Assembly: GCF_902459465.1 (NCBI RefSeq)
Contig: NC_047072.1
Span: 17,899,776 to 17,963,775 of the forward strand
Direction of reading: 5' to 3'
Length of the DNA: 64,000 nt
Origin: Asterias rubens
Lineage: Eukaryota > Echinodermata > Asteroidea > Forcipulatida > Asteriidae
The notes below the pieces were generated by a model, which worked only from the letters and a program-made list of their open reading frames with translations, was not told the origin of the DNA and made no database searches. Position numbers and translations under genes: made by a program. The stretch's first letter is position 1, and every line of letters begins with the position of its first letter. Below, one piece after another: positions 8,861 through 19,972 of this stretch.

Positions 8861-9830
8861 TCAGTCTATGTTACACCTTCGTCCCTGTATGTCAGTTAGC
8901 CCTGTAGCGGTGACGTCATGACCAATTTACATCCGGTTCAAAAGTGGGATCGGAACCGGATCAATAACGCGATGCCAGCTGATGGGTTCTAAAAAAAAAC
9001 ATGCTGGATCTCAGTCCACATTTCTGGATTGAGTGTTAAGGCGGTGACTGTTAAACAATTATATTATTGTTCTCTTGTCTGTTGATCTTCTATCGGTATC
9101 ATATATTATATATCAACAACAAAAGATTACACACAGAAATAAGACAGCAGGGTTAACAATGCGTACAAGACAATAAAACAAAATACAAATAAACCCAATA
9201 TTCCATTGTGTTCCATACTGAGTATATATGTAACTACGGGTGTCGAAAATACTCAATTACGGCAAGAATTTAGAGCCACATGTATTTGACTAATGGGTCA
9301 ATTAATATTGCAACCTGAACATTTTTGCACATGATATGTCAAACCATGGAGGTATACCTAATCCCAAAACTAACATTACATGTCCGTAATCGTTTCTAAC
9401 CGCACCCTGTTAACATCAATTAAGGGTTGCCCCCAGTGTTGTTACTCATACGCCGACAAAACATGGCGTCATAGCCAGTAGAGGTTTATCTCAAACACAA
9501 GGAGGGCAAATTTCAAGGGGCTGTTGTTAAATATTTAACAACTATGAAATAACAATTTATATAGCAGCTCCCGTCTGTTTCGATACATGCCCTTTAGACC
9601 CAGCTGCATTGTGTTTGTAGTTGTCACATTGTTTGTTTGTTTTGGCAAAAACGGCAACCTAGTGATTATATTATTATGAACGATAAACGGAGTGCGCCGC
9701 TTAAACCATACACGTTTTATATTATTTATATACAATCATAACTTAGCGTGTTATGATTAACTACAAAAACAGTACAGCACGGCTAGTGCATTTTAACGTG
9801 AAGTAATACCCCGCGCAGTCAGCGGAAATT
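8861..9830. other. No gene seen
   Basis: AT-rich sequence with no supported ORF or RNA. The short ORFs lack recognisable features. Confidence 0.6.
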
Positions 9831-9854
9831 TTGTGCTTCGGTCGAGAAACAAAA

Positions 9855-9898
9855 ATGGCCGGTCGAAAATCCACTGCATCTAATAGATATAACCCAAG
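9855..9898 (+). CDS. Possible isolated first coding exon
   Basis: An ATG in good context (aaaaATGG) opens 14 codons (MAGRKSTASNRYNP) that end at a GTAAGA donor in phase 2. The basic/Ser/Asn composition resembles the starts of the ADGB-like exons downstream. No partner exon is identified. In frame it would fit the acceptor at 29,739 or ADGB exon 2, but the distance makes this speculative. Confidence 0.3.
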
Positions 9899-10339
9899 GT
9901 AAGATTGTTTCTTTGATATTCCAGTCGGCCTCGTTATTGAAGGACTAAAATTGATGTGTTTTTCTAAAGAATGGATTCATCTTTGTTAAACACATCTTAA
10001 AGGCCAGGCTTTCTATTTTGTTTAATATGTCTTCATCAAATTATTGCATTCATATGTTGATGGCATTCACAAAGACAAAATAATTACAAGTGCATTGGGT
10101 AATGGATAATAATTATAATATTGTATTTCTCCACGTATTTCTCTTTACGTCATTTTGTCATTTTGTATCGTCACAGACTACTATTATCCCACTTGGTGTA
10201 TCCCAATACGCATACAAACAACCTGTGAAAGTTTGAGCTCAATATTGGTCACTCGATGTTGGAAGAACAAAATTGTACACCATTGTTGCATAAACATTGG
10301 GGTGATGATTTTATACCTCTTTTTTTAAAACTACAAGGC

Positions 10340-10725
10340 TTAAAGGCAGTGGACACTATTGGTAATTACTCAAAATAGTTATTAACATGAAACCTTTCTT
10401 GGTGACGAGTAACGGGGAGAGGTTGGTTGTATAAAACCTTGCGAGAAACGGCTCCCTCTGAAGTGCCATAGTTTTCGAGAAAGAAGTAATTTTCCACGGA
10501 TTTGATTTCGAGACCTCAGATTTAGAACTTGAGGTCTCGAAATCAAACATCTAAATGCACACAACTTCGTGTGACAAGGGTGTTTTTTATTTCATTATTA
10601 TCTCGCAACACCAATGACCGCTTGAGCTCAAATTTTCACAGGTTCGTTATGTTATGCATATGTTGAGATACACCAAGTAAGAAGACTGGTCTTTAACAAT
10701 TACCGATAGTGTCCACTGCCTTTAA
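10340..10725. mobile_element. MITE-A reference copy (386 bp)
   Basis: A complete copy with terminal inverted repeats: ttaaaggcagtggacactat at the left and its complement at the right. An internal hairpin at about 10,505-10,545 is built on gagacctca / tgaggtctc. There is no coding capacity. At least ten relatives occur in this window, in both orientations. It is a non-autonomous DNA transposon; the superfamily cannot be told from sequence alone. Confidence 0.93.
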
Positions 10726-11010
10726 CGGATGTTGTTTTTCACAAATTTGTTTGACCTATCAATATCTCTCAGCCCTACGCCTTGTAATGTGTAACTTGTT
10801 ATGGTCATTAACTTGTAGATTAATTATCAATTACTATGACACAAATCTCTATACGAAATTTCGTACAATCAGACACCCTGTAGTATTTTTTATATAAATA
10901 ATTTAATAAATCAAACAGCTGTGGTCGGAAATGTATCAAGTTCTAAAAATGAGCAAAAAAGGCTTCCTTTCCTAAAAAAGAGTTTACTTAAACAGAGGGA
11001 AAAGGAATGA

Positions 11011-11082
11011 CGCCCGGTAGGGGACTTGAACCCCTGACCCTCAGATTAAAAGTCTGATGCTCTACCGACTGAGCTAACCAGC
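11011..11082 (-). pseudogene. tRNA-Lys (UUU), acceptor deletion
   Basis: One base is missing in the 5' acceptor strand (aaccagc). The remaining arms and anticodon TTT are intact. Confidence 0.75.
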
Positions 11083-11176
11083 TCTATACAAGACAGTTAC
11101 ACATGGCCTAAAAACAACATTGAACAAGTTGGACGAGTTTATCTGGAGTAAATAATAAATAAAACAAATACATTGA

Positions 11177-11248
11177 TAGGCGCGTCCGAATTCGAACCGA
11201 GGATCTCCTGTTTACTAGACAGGCGCTTTACCAACTAAGCCACGGCGC
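11177..11248 (-). pseudogene. tRNA-Thr (AGU) pseudogene
   Basis: 72 nt. The 3' acceptor is damaged (aggcgcgtccg) and a T-stem base is changed (ccgagg). Anticodon AGT is readable. Confidence 0.75.
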
Positions 11249-12467
11249 CATGTGGTGAAAGTCATGTGCAATCGGCAATCTATTTGTTTGTTTCTAAGCT
11301 ACGGCCGGCGGCCGGCCGGGCGCAACCGAGCATGACAGTTTCCAATTTAGTCTGTACATGCACTGATTTTACGTAATTTTTTTTTTAAAGACACTGCAGA
11401 ACATAATATGGGGGATACCCATCATATCAAACAGAGGTGCAAAGTAAAATAAAAGATAACGGTGCAAAATAAACAAACAAACAATTAACGATAGTACTCA
11501 ACAAACAAACATCCCAACCAACAAACAAATTGAATATATTTATTTATTTATTTATATAATATTCTTTTTTTATTTCACAACTTTCCACTTAAGTTTTGAA
11601 ACTATTTATTAAATTACTTGCAAGGATTTCGCATCAAGCATGATAGTTTCCTTTCATTGTATTGTTTTCTTCTTTTTTTTGTTTTCAGTCAATTCCATTG
11701 ACCATAGCATTATATATCATAAAATTTTAAGTGTTCCTAATGGGTTTGTCTAAAGGGTTGTTTTTTATTTAGTTAATATAGCGGGGCAGAGTGAAAGCAG
11801 CCACTTCCTTTGTGATTTGAATTTTAGGAGCTATTGGAAGACTGGAGTAGTAAAAACGAGGACCAGGGTCCAATTTCATAGAGCTGCTTAAACACTAAAA
11901 TAGTATATTTGGTTTGCGGTAACACCATGTGTGTATCTACTTGCCAGGTAGAGTTTGTTCTTAGAGAACTGTCTTGCTTTATTCTACTGCCGCGGAGTAG
12001 AACAAACTCTACCTGGCAAGTAGATACACACATGGTGTTACCGCAAACCAAATAAACATTGATACCTTACCATGCAATGCCTCAAATCCTATACTAAATT
12101 GTAGCTAAGCAAAATCAATGTTACTTACCAGCAGAAGACTACCAGCCAAATGACCTGTCATACACGTACAATGCGTGACTGGTGTCCTGCTCATTTCTGA
12201 TTAGCAAGTATGTGTATGCGCCCTGTGAGTTAGTTCTCCGTTCACACCACTGTGTACACAATTTTGTTCATGCTCGGCTGCGCCCGGCCCGAGGCAAAAC
12301 ACGCCCATTATGCTAAGTGGCCTCATCTTTCCTGTGGAAAAAAGTTAAATGACCTAACAAATAAGTAAAAACAAAACATCAACACTTTTAGCAAAACAGC
12401 AAAGTATGACTCGAAAAGATTTTATTCCAAATGATGTTGGGTAAAAAAAAAATAAACAAAATATGAC
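11249..12467. other. Gene-free stretch with one dispersed repeat
   Basis: Short AT-rich runs, a GC-rich palindromic patch at about 11,305-11,320 (ggccggcggccggcc) and the repeat copy at 11,868-12,062. No gene seen. Confidence 0.6.
11868..12062. repeat. Dispersed repeat, foldback copy
   Basis: The end of the 255-555 repeat appears here twice, face to face. 'tttgcggtaacaccatgtgt' at about 11,914 is inverted as 'acacatggtgttaccgcaaa' at about 12,029, enclosing a centre at a CCGCGG. Confidence 0.8.
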
Positions 12468-12540
12468 AGCCCGGTAGGGGACTCGAACCCCTGACCCTCA
12501 GATTAAAAGTCTGATGCTCTACCGACTGAGCTAACAGGGC
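12468..12540 (-). tRNA. tRNA-Lys (UUU), diverged
   Basis: 73 nt, anticodon TTT. One acceptor mismatch at pair 5-68 (aacagggc), and discriminator U instead of G. Possibly functional. Confidence 0.7.
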
Positions 12541-12810
12541 TCTTGAGAGAAGGTGGTTAACAATCAATTTATTGGATGTAATTTACAAAACAAAATTAAA
12601 AATGTAGCACGATGTGGATTCGAACAGCAGAATACAGACTGAGCCAAAGCGTTATGTTGACCTGTCTATTCAACTATTCAGAGAAATAAGTTAATTTACA
12701 ACAACGATTTTTTTGCAAAATAACAAGGTATCAATCAATGAAAGGATTTTGCCCGAAACGGTGATACTGATGGCCAAAAAAATAGAATCAATGTATGGTG
12801 AAGAGGTTTA

Positions 12811-12922
12811 CAACTAGTGGTTTAATCCCACGATGCCTGGGTTTTGATAATTTTACCGAGACGAAGTCGACTCGAGGTAAATTCCAGAACCAGGCTTTGG
12901 CGGGTTTTTAAACCACTAGTTG
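12811..12922. repeat. Foldback element
   Basis: Arms caactagtggttt and aaaccactagttg enclose a second, imperfect inverted pair (cctgggtttt / accaggctttgg). No coding content. Confidence 0.7.
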
Positions 12923-13340
12923 AAAGCGATTCAACACACTTTGATTCCCATTCATGACATAAATACCTTTTGGGTTGAAATGCGTAATAAAGTATATAAA
13001 GAACGTTTATAAAGAAACTCTGTAAAGCTTACCCTATCCGAGTGCAGTGCTTGAGCTCTGTATGTTTCCTCCACCTCCATGGTGTTCAGTATACATGTTA
13101 CATGTACATGTGTGTTGTGTCCGTCCGTACGCGTGTGTTTTCCGCTTCCGTTCGTGCGCATGCGCGTATAGTCTTGGTGCATATTCGCTGATTCTTCTTT
13201 TCACACACGGCGCGGCCAACTCACCGACAGCGCCTGCATCGCCCGTAACAAGAAACGTCTTGAATCGAGACTAGCGCAGAGTTGCCACCAATAGGAATAG
13301 CGAAACTGTCTGAGGTATTCATGAAAAGGAGTTAACCGGA

Positions 13341-13414
13341 AGCCCGGTAGGGTACTTGATTCCCTGATCCTCAGATTAAAAGTCTGATGCTCTACCGACT
13401 GAAGCTAACCAGGC
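13341..13414 (-). pseudogene. tRNA-Lys (UUU) pseudogene
   Basis: One base is inserted in the D arm (gaagctaacc), and the T loop has lost the conserved TTC. Anticodon TTT is readable. Confidence 0.8.
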
Positions 13415-13471
13415 TATGGAGATGTGTTATTTTAAGGGTTTTTTTACCTTTGTTAACGAGATAAGGCATAA

Positions 13472-13486
13472 TAAGCCACGGCGCCA
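13472..13486 (-). pseudogene. tRNA-Thr end fragment
   Basis: Only 'aagccacggcgccacatgaa', acceptor/D sequence plus flank, remains. It matches the 8,341 gene and its flank, so it derives from that lineage. Confidence 0.6.
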
Positions 13487-13568
13487 CATGAAAATAATTA
13501 ACAAACTATGATTTAGCCGTACAGTGGATGTATAGCAAAATATTGTTAAAAAACACAGAAAGGGACAG

Positions 13569-13641
13569 CGCCCGGTAGGGGACTTGAACCCCTGACCCTC
13601 AGATTAAAAGTCTGATGCTCCACCGACTGCGCTAACCGGGC
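13569..13641 (-). tRNA. tRNA-Lys (UUU)
   Basis: 73 nt with perfect acceptor and T arms and anticodon TTT. There is one D-stem mismatch (ctgcgc). Confidence 0.8.
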
Positions 13642-13729
13642 TCTGACGACCTCTCAATAAGAAACACGTTTCCAGTTGTGGCTCACTTTAATAGTTTATC
13701 TGAGGTATATACAAAAAAGCTAATTGTGT

Positions 13730-13802
13730 AGGCACCGCCCGGATTCGAACCGGAGATCTCCTGTTTACAAGACAGGCGCTTTACCAACTAAGCCACGACG
13801 CC
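13730..13802 (-). tRNA. tRNA-Thr (UGU)
   Basis: 73 nt, anticodon loop CTTGTAA (TGT). Acceptor and T arms each hold one U-G wobble pair. It is the best-preserved UGU gene in the window. Confidence 0.85.
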
Positions 13803-15270
13803 TGTAATTCTTCAATACTTTAATCTTAATGTTGCCAGTGTGAGGTGGTGTAAAAGTTAAGTAATAATTAATATAGTAATAATTTCTGCTTACCAGACAA
13901 TATTGTATGCGACTCTAGTTTCATAGAAAGAAGCTAAGCACAACAGAAATTGTGCTTACCAGAATAAAGTTACCAGTCAGACTATAATTATATCTCATGA
14001 ACAATGTGTGACTGGTATCCTGTTTATTTCTGCTCAGCAAACAATTGTTAAGCGATATTTTGTATAACTCGGCCCAGATATCATCAATTATTCAACGCCC
14101 TATAGCAAGATACATTTTCAATTTTCCCCACTCAATCCATGCATGTAACAAATCTCTCATACATACAATTACCACCCATGCGTAAAACTCTTTTCCCCAA
14201 CGATAGCGTGCGTTCACACATCTCCGAGTCCTCAAGGTTAATTATAAATGCCCTGAGAGTAGTAATGTCCTCACGATTCAATCAGTCTTGGAGGCAGACA
14301 ACTAAATGAAAAGAGATATCAAGCAAGATGCAGAATGTTTCCAAATACAATAGGAGGTTCACGAATGTGTGGACATTGTGTGTGGACATGAGATGTGAAC
14401 TTAAGCACGACGTCCACACAGTAATATCTACAGGTATATTTAAAAATAGTGGCATAGAGCAAAGGAATGGACTTGCAAGAGCACCACTAGAGATTTCTCC
14501 AGAAGACGATCAGAGCATACTGATCGAAACGTCGAGTTGAAACCAACGGTTCTGTTCAGAACCACCCTAAATTTTACGGTGTTGGGGAGTAGGATTTTCC
14601 TTGATAATAGTGGCATAGAGCAAAGGAATGAACTTGCATGAGCAACACTAGCGAATTCTCAAGAATGGGGAATAACAGAACAGTGGCAATAGCCAGACCG
14701 CGCGATTACGGATCCGCATGGGTGTGTGTGAACAAAGAAGACGGTACACTGATCGAAAAGTCGAGTTGAAAACAACGGTTCTTTTCAAAACCACCCCAAC
14801 TCATTTAAAGATAGTCATTATGGTGTTACCGCAAACCTTTCCATAACAATGAAGGGAGCCAAGAGAAGTCCCCAATTGATGGGGGGTTGACACTATAGGG
14901 ACTTTGAACCCATGACCAAATTATCAGTAATAATTTGTCGAAGGCAAAGTGTCTCTTTGCGAAATTGCACATCGGGAAAATTGCTTCCGGGAACGAATGT
15001 GGAGGGGGGGGGGTCCACACAACTCTCAAGGGATGGAAATGAGGGAAAGGATAAGCATGGAGGAAGGGCATTACAGATCACAGATACTAATAATGTAAAG
15101 ATGCAATCACTGAATCACTGGGTGGTGTCACAACTGCATATGTGATCCTAGGACATGTATTGTGTGATGAGTCCAATGACAGATTGAGCTTAAACTTCAC
15201 AGGTTCGTTGTCATGTATAATGTAGGTTATGTGATAATTTTATGACAGACACCAATGTTATCCGTGTGTT
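13803..15270. other. Gene-free stretch with foldback repeats
   Basis: No gene seen. About 14,450-14,570 and 14,605-14,840 are two related segments ('ggcatagagcaaaggaatg' in both) that belong to the foldback repeat with 'gatcagagcatactgatcg' and the gttaccgcaaacc end. Confidence 0.6.
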
Positions 15271-15645
15271 TTAAAGGCAGTGGACACTATTGGTAATTGT
15301 CAAAGACTAGCCTTCACAGTTGGTGTATCTCAACATATGCATAAAATAACTATCCTGTGAAAATTTGAGCTCAATCGGTCATTGGTGTTGCGAGATAATA
15401 ATGAAAGAAAAAAACACCCTTGTCACACGAAGTTGTGTGCATTTAGATGGTTGATTTCGAGACCTCAAGTTCTAAATCTGAGGTCTCGAAATCAAATCCG
15501 TGGAAAATTACTTCTATCTCGAAAACTACTCCACTTCAGAGGGAGCCGTTTCTCACAATATTTTATAATGCCAACCTCTCCCCATTACTCTTGACCAAGT
15601 GAGGTTTTATGCTAATAATTCTTGTGAGTGATTACGAATTTGGTA
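15271..15645. mobile_element. MITE-A copy
   Basis: The left terminal repeat ttaaaggcagtggacactat and the internal hairpin (gagacctcaagttctaaatc) are present. The right terminal repeat has decayed. Confidence 0.88.
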
Positions 15646-15829
15646 AAAACAAAAGTACTGAGTATACAGTGCCAATTCGCACATCGGTGTAAGGGTAAAA
15701 TCAAAAAGAATATTCTGTATCCCCGATGCAAATTTGTAATATCTGTTTTTATTTAAATTTAATTTAATATTTCAATATCTGTTCCTCAAGATTGTTATAA
15801 TAAAAACTTTGTTGGTATTACGGATGTAG

Positions 15830-16112
15830 AACGACCAACAGAGAGCTGTGGTAGTATAAAACTCTCTCTGAAGTAACGCAGTTGTTGAGCAAGAGGTAAG
15901 ATCTCACTCAAATGATTCTAAAAAGACTTCTGGCCCGAAGCCGTTTTACGCATCTGAAAACACACAACAATGCAACAAGGGTGTTTTTCCTCCATTATTC
16001 TCTTGCAACTTCGACGACCAATTGAGTACAAATTCTAACAGGTTCGTTATTTGATGCATATGTTGGTACACCATGAGTGAGAATACTGGTCTTTGACTCT
16101 GTAGTGCCTCTA
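15830..16112. mobile_element. MITE-A remnant
   Basis: Recognisable core (acaagggtgtttttcc, 'cgacgaccaattgagt', actggtctttgac). It lacks both terminal repeats and abuts the 206-bp element at 16,120. Confidence 0.75.
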
Positions 16113-16119
16113 AAGACAA

Positions 16120-16325
16120 TAGGGACTTTTCGTTTTCGACGACGGATGGTTCTGCGACGGTTGTTCAGCTAAACGTTGTCGTTTTCAGCACAACGAAGAT
16201 TCATCCCAAGTACTGTCATAGAAATTGAGGGACGACCGTCCTCAAAGCCGACGCATGCGCAGATGACGCCAAATGTCATCTTTACCGTCGCAGAACCATC
16301 CGTCGTCGAAAACGAAAAGTCCCTA
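16120..16325. mobile_element. 206-bp TA-flanked MITE, copy 1
   Basis: TA + gggacttttcgttttcgacg… and its exact complement + TA form perfect terminal inverted repeats of about 40 bp. There is no coding capacity. TA flanks suggest a Tc1/mariner-type target site. It differs from the inverted copy at 58,581-58,786 at one visible base, which implies recent movement. Confidence 0.93.
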
Positions 16326-19300
16326 AAAACTCACATCTGAAAGAAAATTGCAGGAATAAATACCGACGTGTTTTCACGGAAATAATTATCACACGGCTCA
16401 ATTTTGAATATAACGACCTCCAAGCCACGAAGCGAAATATGCATCCGCATTCACTTCAACTTCTGGATAATTATGTGGGATGTTATTCTTTGCCGGATGT
16501 TGTTATTTCCTTCAGAGATAAAATAAAAAAAGATTCTGGACAAAGGAGAGGCCTTTTATGACTCTGACCTCCTTCCAATTTATTTCTCCGAAGGACACTC
16601 TTCTATTGTGTATAAGGAATAGTCATCGTAAAACGCATCTAAAAGGCGTGCTGTAAACGGTCAGTTATTGTGTGGTCAAGAAATTCAGTCGAAACATCTT
16701 TGAATATTACGTTAAAGCCCATTATGAATAATTTATAAATACAAGTAAATTTGCGGAAACACCCATGTATTAAATCTCTTTTGAGGGAGTGTTGTCTCTA
16801 AAAGGAGCTGGTATTGTTTTGACGTTTCGTACTCTGCTCGTCTTCAAGAGAAAAAAAAAAGGTTTACGTTGCCGTTATGAGAACGCCATAAACTGTTTCA
16901 CGCACAACAATCATACAACCTGGAATTGTATATTGAAGAACTTTGACAAATGTACGATTGATAATTATTTTTATTTGTCAGCCACCCGATCCACTGCAGG
17001 ATGAACGCCTTAGCATAATGTATCCAAGTGTCCTTGTTTAGCATGTGCTTGACACACATCGTGATTTAAACTGCCTCCTTTATGATGCACATGTCCACCT
17101 TCGCGCTATATACAGATTTTTAAATAAAAAACCGCGGCATGGCTTTTAAGCTTGCACTTTTCGCTTCTTCTGTAAACCTCCGACTGTATATAAATTGATG
17201 AATTATGGATAACCAAAACAGTGAACATGCGAGATTGCATCTTTAGTTATCACAGAGTTCTCTCAGCTGGACTATCGCCTGTATAATCAAATACGCCAGT
17301 GAGTGTAGAATGTTTATGAAACATTGATGCAGCAAATGCATTACGCCGGGTTTTTTTTTATATCACCCGCGTCGAACACATTCTAATTAAAGGGCCTTTT
17401 TGTTTGTCTGTCTGAGGCTCTGAAAGGATTTTATGGATTACTGAAGATCAACATTTCATGTTTCCTGATTAACAAACGATGAATATGTGAAGCGTCAGGG
17501 TGAATTCAACTTCTGAAGTGAACATTTCGCCATACAATGTCCATGAGCAAGTTCAACACTTATTAGATCAATATCTCTGCAGTCGAGATCTTTTACATTC
17601 TGCTGTCGGGCCTATACTCCACGGAGGCAACTAAGGCGATTGCCTCCATGCTCCTTGGTCATTGCCTTCTTGCCCTTCAAATGCTCCAGTAGCAATTTAC
17701 AGTTTCCTCATCTGGTGCTCTTTACCGAGGAGAAAATACATTGGTGCCCTTGCCCTTTCAGAAATGAAGCACGGGGCTGTGCTGTTTTACAGCTCTTCAA
17801 AACTCGTTTAAAATGCACGTGCTTTTTTCGTTGTGTATGAATTCATAGCATCTGAACGTTTCGTGTTGTTTTGTGATGGGGCGAATTAACTAATGCTCGC
17901 GTGTGTTTCCATTACCTTGATGTCTTTTTGTATCTCTCTTCTTACGATAAAGCAGACGTCCATGGTACAATCGTGACGCAAGCCCAGGAAACAGCCTACT
18001 GCTTTGTAATTATCAGTCATGCACATTGACAATCACGCTAATGAAGCTTTCATGTTAATGCCGAATTGTTAGAGAACTGCCGAGTTTTATGGCATCACCT
18101 TTTGTCTCCGCTAATTTGAAGCGTCTTTCTATCATGGTGGATTGTTCATGAGTGTATTGTCATGGTTTTTATGATACACTCATGGAAAATTAACCGCTAC
18201 AGCAAGGTTGTAATTATGATTGACATTACATTCTGCCTCTGGACGTCGTTGTTATTTCCTGAGCATGCAGTGGATTTCTATTTTGGTTTTCTTTGAGGTA
18301 ATTTCGTAACAAAAAGTTTGCTCATAATCAAAGAAAGTGCAGTGCTCATATTCAAACTTCAAACTGTTGAGTGGTTTTAACTCGACTTGTGGCGTGCAGC
18401 CAATTAGCTCTCAGCACTCAGTTTGTGTATAACGGCGGATATTAACTGATGCAAAACAAGACTATAATCAGTGCTTCATCTGTCTGCAGCAGAAGTTATT
18501 CACTGGAGTGCTTTTCTTAAGGAGCAAGAACTGATCTCGTCATTTACTTTTTGGTGGAATTTATGGACGTTGGTTAGAAATAAAAAGGAGTATAATTCGG
18601 CATATACATCTCTTGCAAGGGGGCAATATGGCGGACATTCCCTTTTTGGAGTGAAAGACGGACCCTACTTTCAACTCGACTTAGAATTAAGCTCGTTCCA
18701 ATTTCACTCAAGGAAGTGGCACTGATTGACTTCCACTCTCAAAAGAGCGAATTGAAAACCACTCAAACGGAAACGGCTTCATGTTGTGAGGCGTACATAA
18801 TATAAGGCTACATTCAAACTCAGATGGTTCCCGCCAAAACCATTCCTATAACTCGCCGACTACCCCCCCCCCCCCCCCCCAGGAACACGCACATTATTCT
18901 GATTGCTTTTTGCCAAGGTAACCAGGGATTGATCACATTCGGCAAGCCGTTTTTCCTTATCGTCCAATCACCAAACTCAGGGGGATTCTTTCCGGGGATG
19001 GTGGGCGAGGACGCATCATTAGATCGTTCTCCAAGGGGAGCTTACGCAACGAACGACGGCAGCTCGGGTTATCATCAGCCGCTCGATGGTGATTAGGCTG
19101 TCCATGCAGCAGCTGAGCAAGGTTGCAGAAAGCAGAGTGAGGAAAACAAAATACAATTTTGGATCCTGAAGGTTGTTGATGCTTGATTTTGGTACTCATC
19201 TAAATATCACGCCTTCGGCAAGTGTTTCCATGGCAATGAATGGCAAGTTATACGTGTGATCTCGTCCAGCCATTTATAGTCCAGAACTCGTGAAGTATTC

Positions 19301-19951
19301 AGCAGCTAACTGTTCGGACACTGGGGTCGGTTTTTAATACTCGGTTTTGGTACTCACAGTCTTAACAGAATTGAAACAATAATTATCAACTACTGTGATC
19401 TCGTCAAGCCATTTATAGTCCAGCTCTATGAAAATCTACGTTCAGCAACGGTGATTTTGGATACTGGAGTATGATTTTGGTATCTCACGATCTAAACATC
19501 AAATTGTGGGTATTTTTTAATCAATGAATGGCAAATCACTAAATATCCTATATGATCCCGTCAAGCCATAGTCCAGCTTGTGGAACGCCTTTGCAGCAGT
19601 TGATTCGCTTGTGGTGCATGCTGTGTGAATATATTATGTGGGATTCTGTGCTACAGAGCCACCAGACAACAGCTTTAATAATTAACCTTGAAGACATCTC
19701 TTGCTATAGCAATATTCGGATGACTATTCAAGCTGCTGTTGTTTTTGTGCAGCGGCTTTTCACATGTTGTTACTTTTGCACCATTGGAAAAGGGACATCA
19801 TTTGATTATTTTTACGGATTTTTTTGAGGGGAAGGTGAATCCGCTTGTTTTGGATATGGCTCCCCTTTCTGCATGGCATGGCACCAGCTAGCTTCGCGTG
19901 TGAATAAAATCAATTTGTCAGAGTGTGGATATTAACTGACATGTTTCACAG
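16326..19951. other. Gene-free stretch; possible upstream region of the 19,973 ORF
   Basis: No supported coding region. It includes a degenerate repeat at about 17,620-17,790, in reverse orientation to 39,110-39,250, and a poly-C run near 18,845-18,865. Short similar motifs recur at 19,260-19,290, 19,390-19,420 and 19,550-19,570 (gatctcgtc.agccatttatagtccag). Immediately before the ORF, 'attaactgac' followed by 'gtttcacag' looks like a branch site and a splice acceptor at 19,951. Confidence 0.5.
17620..17790 (-). repeat. Dispersed 'aagggcaccaaggc' repeat
   Basis: Inverse complement of segments at about 39,110-39,250 and, in part, 59,085-59,225 (gaaagg.caagggcaccaaggc). Non-coding dispersed repeat. 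Confidence 0.65.
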
Positions 19952-19972
19952 GGATTCAATACTGATACAGCC

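Noticed and set aside
2042-13802. CRISPR-like regular repeats
   Set aside because: The regular units are tRNA genes with spacers of near-constant sequence, in a eukaryotic genome.
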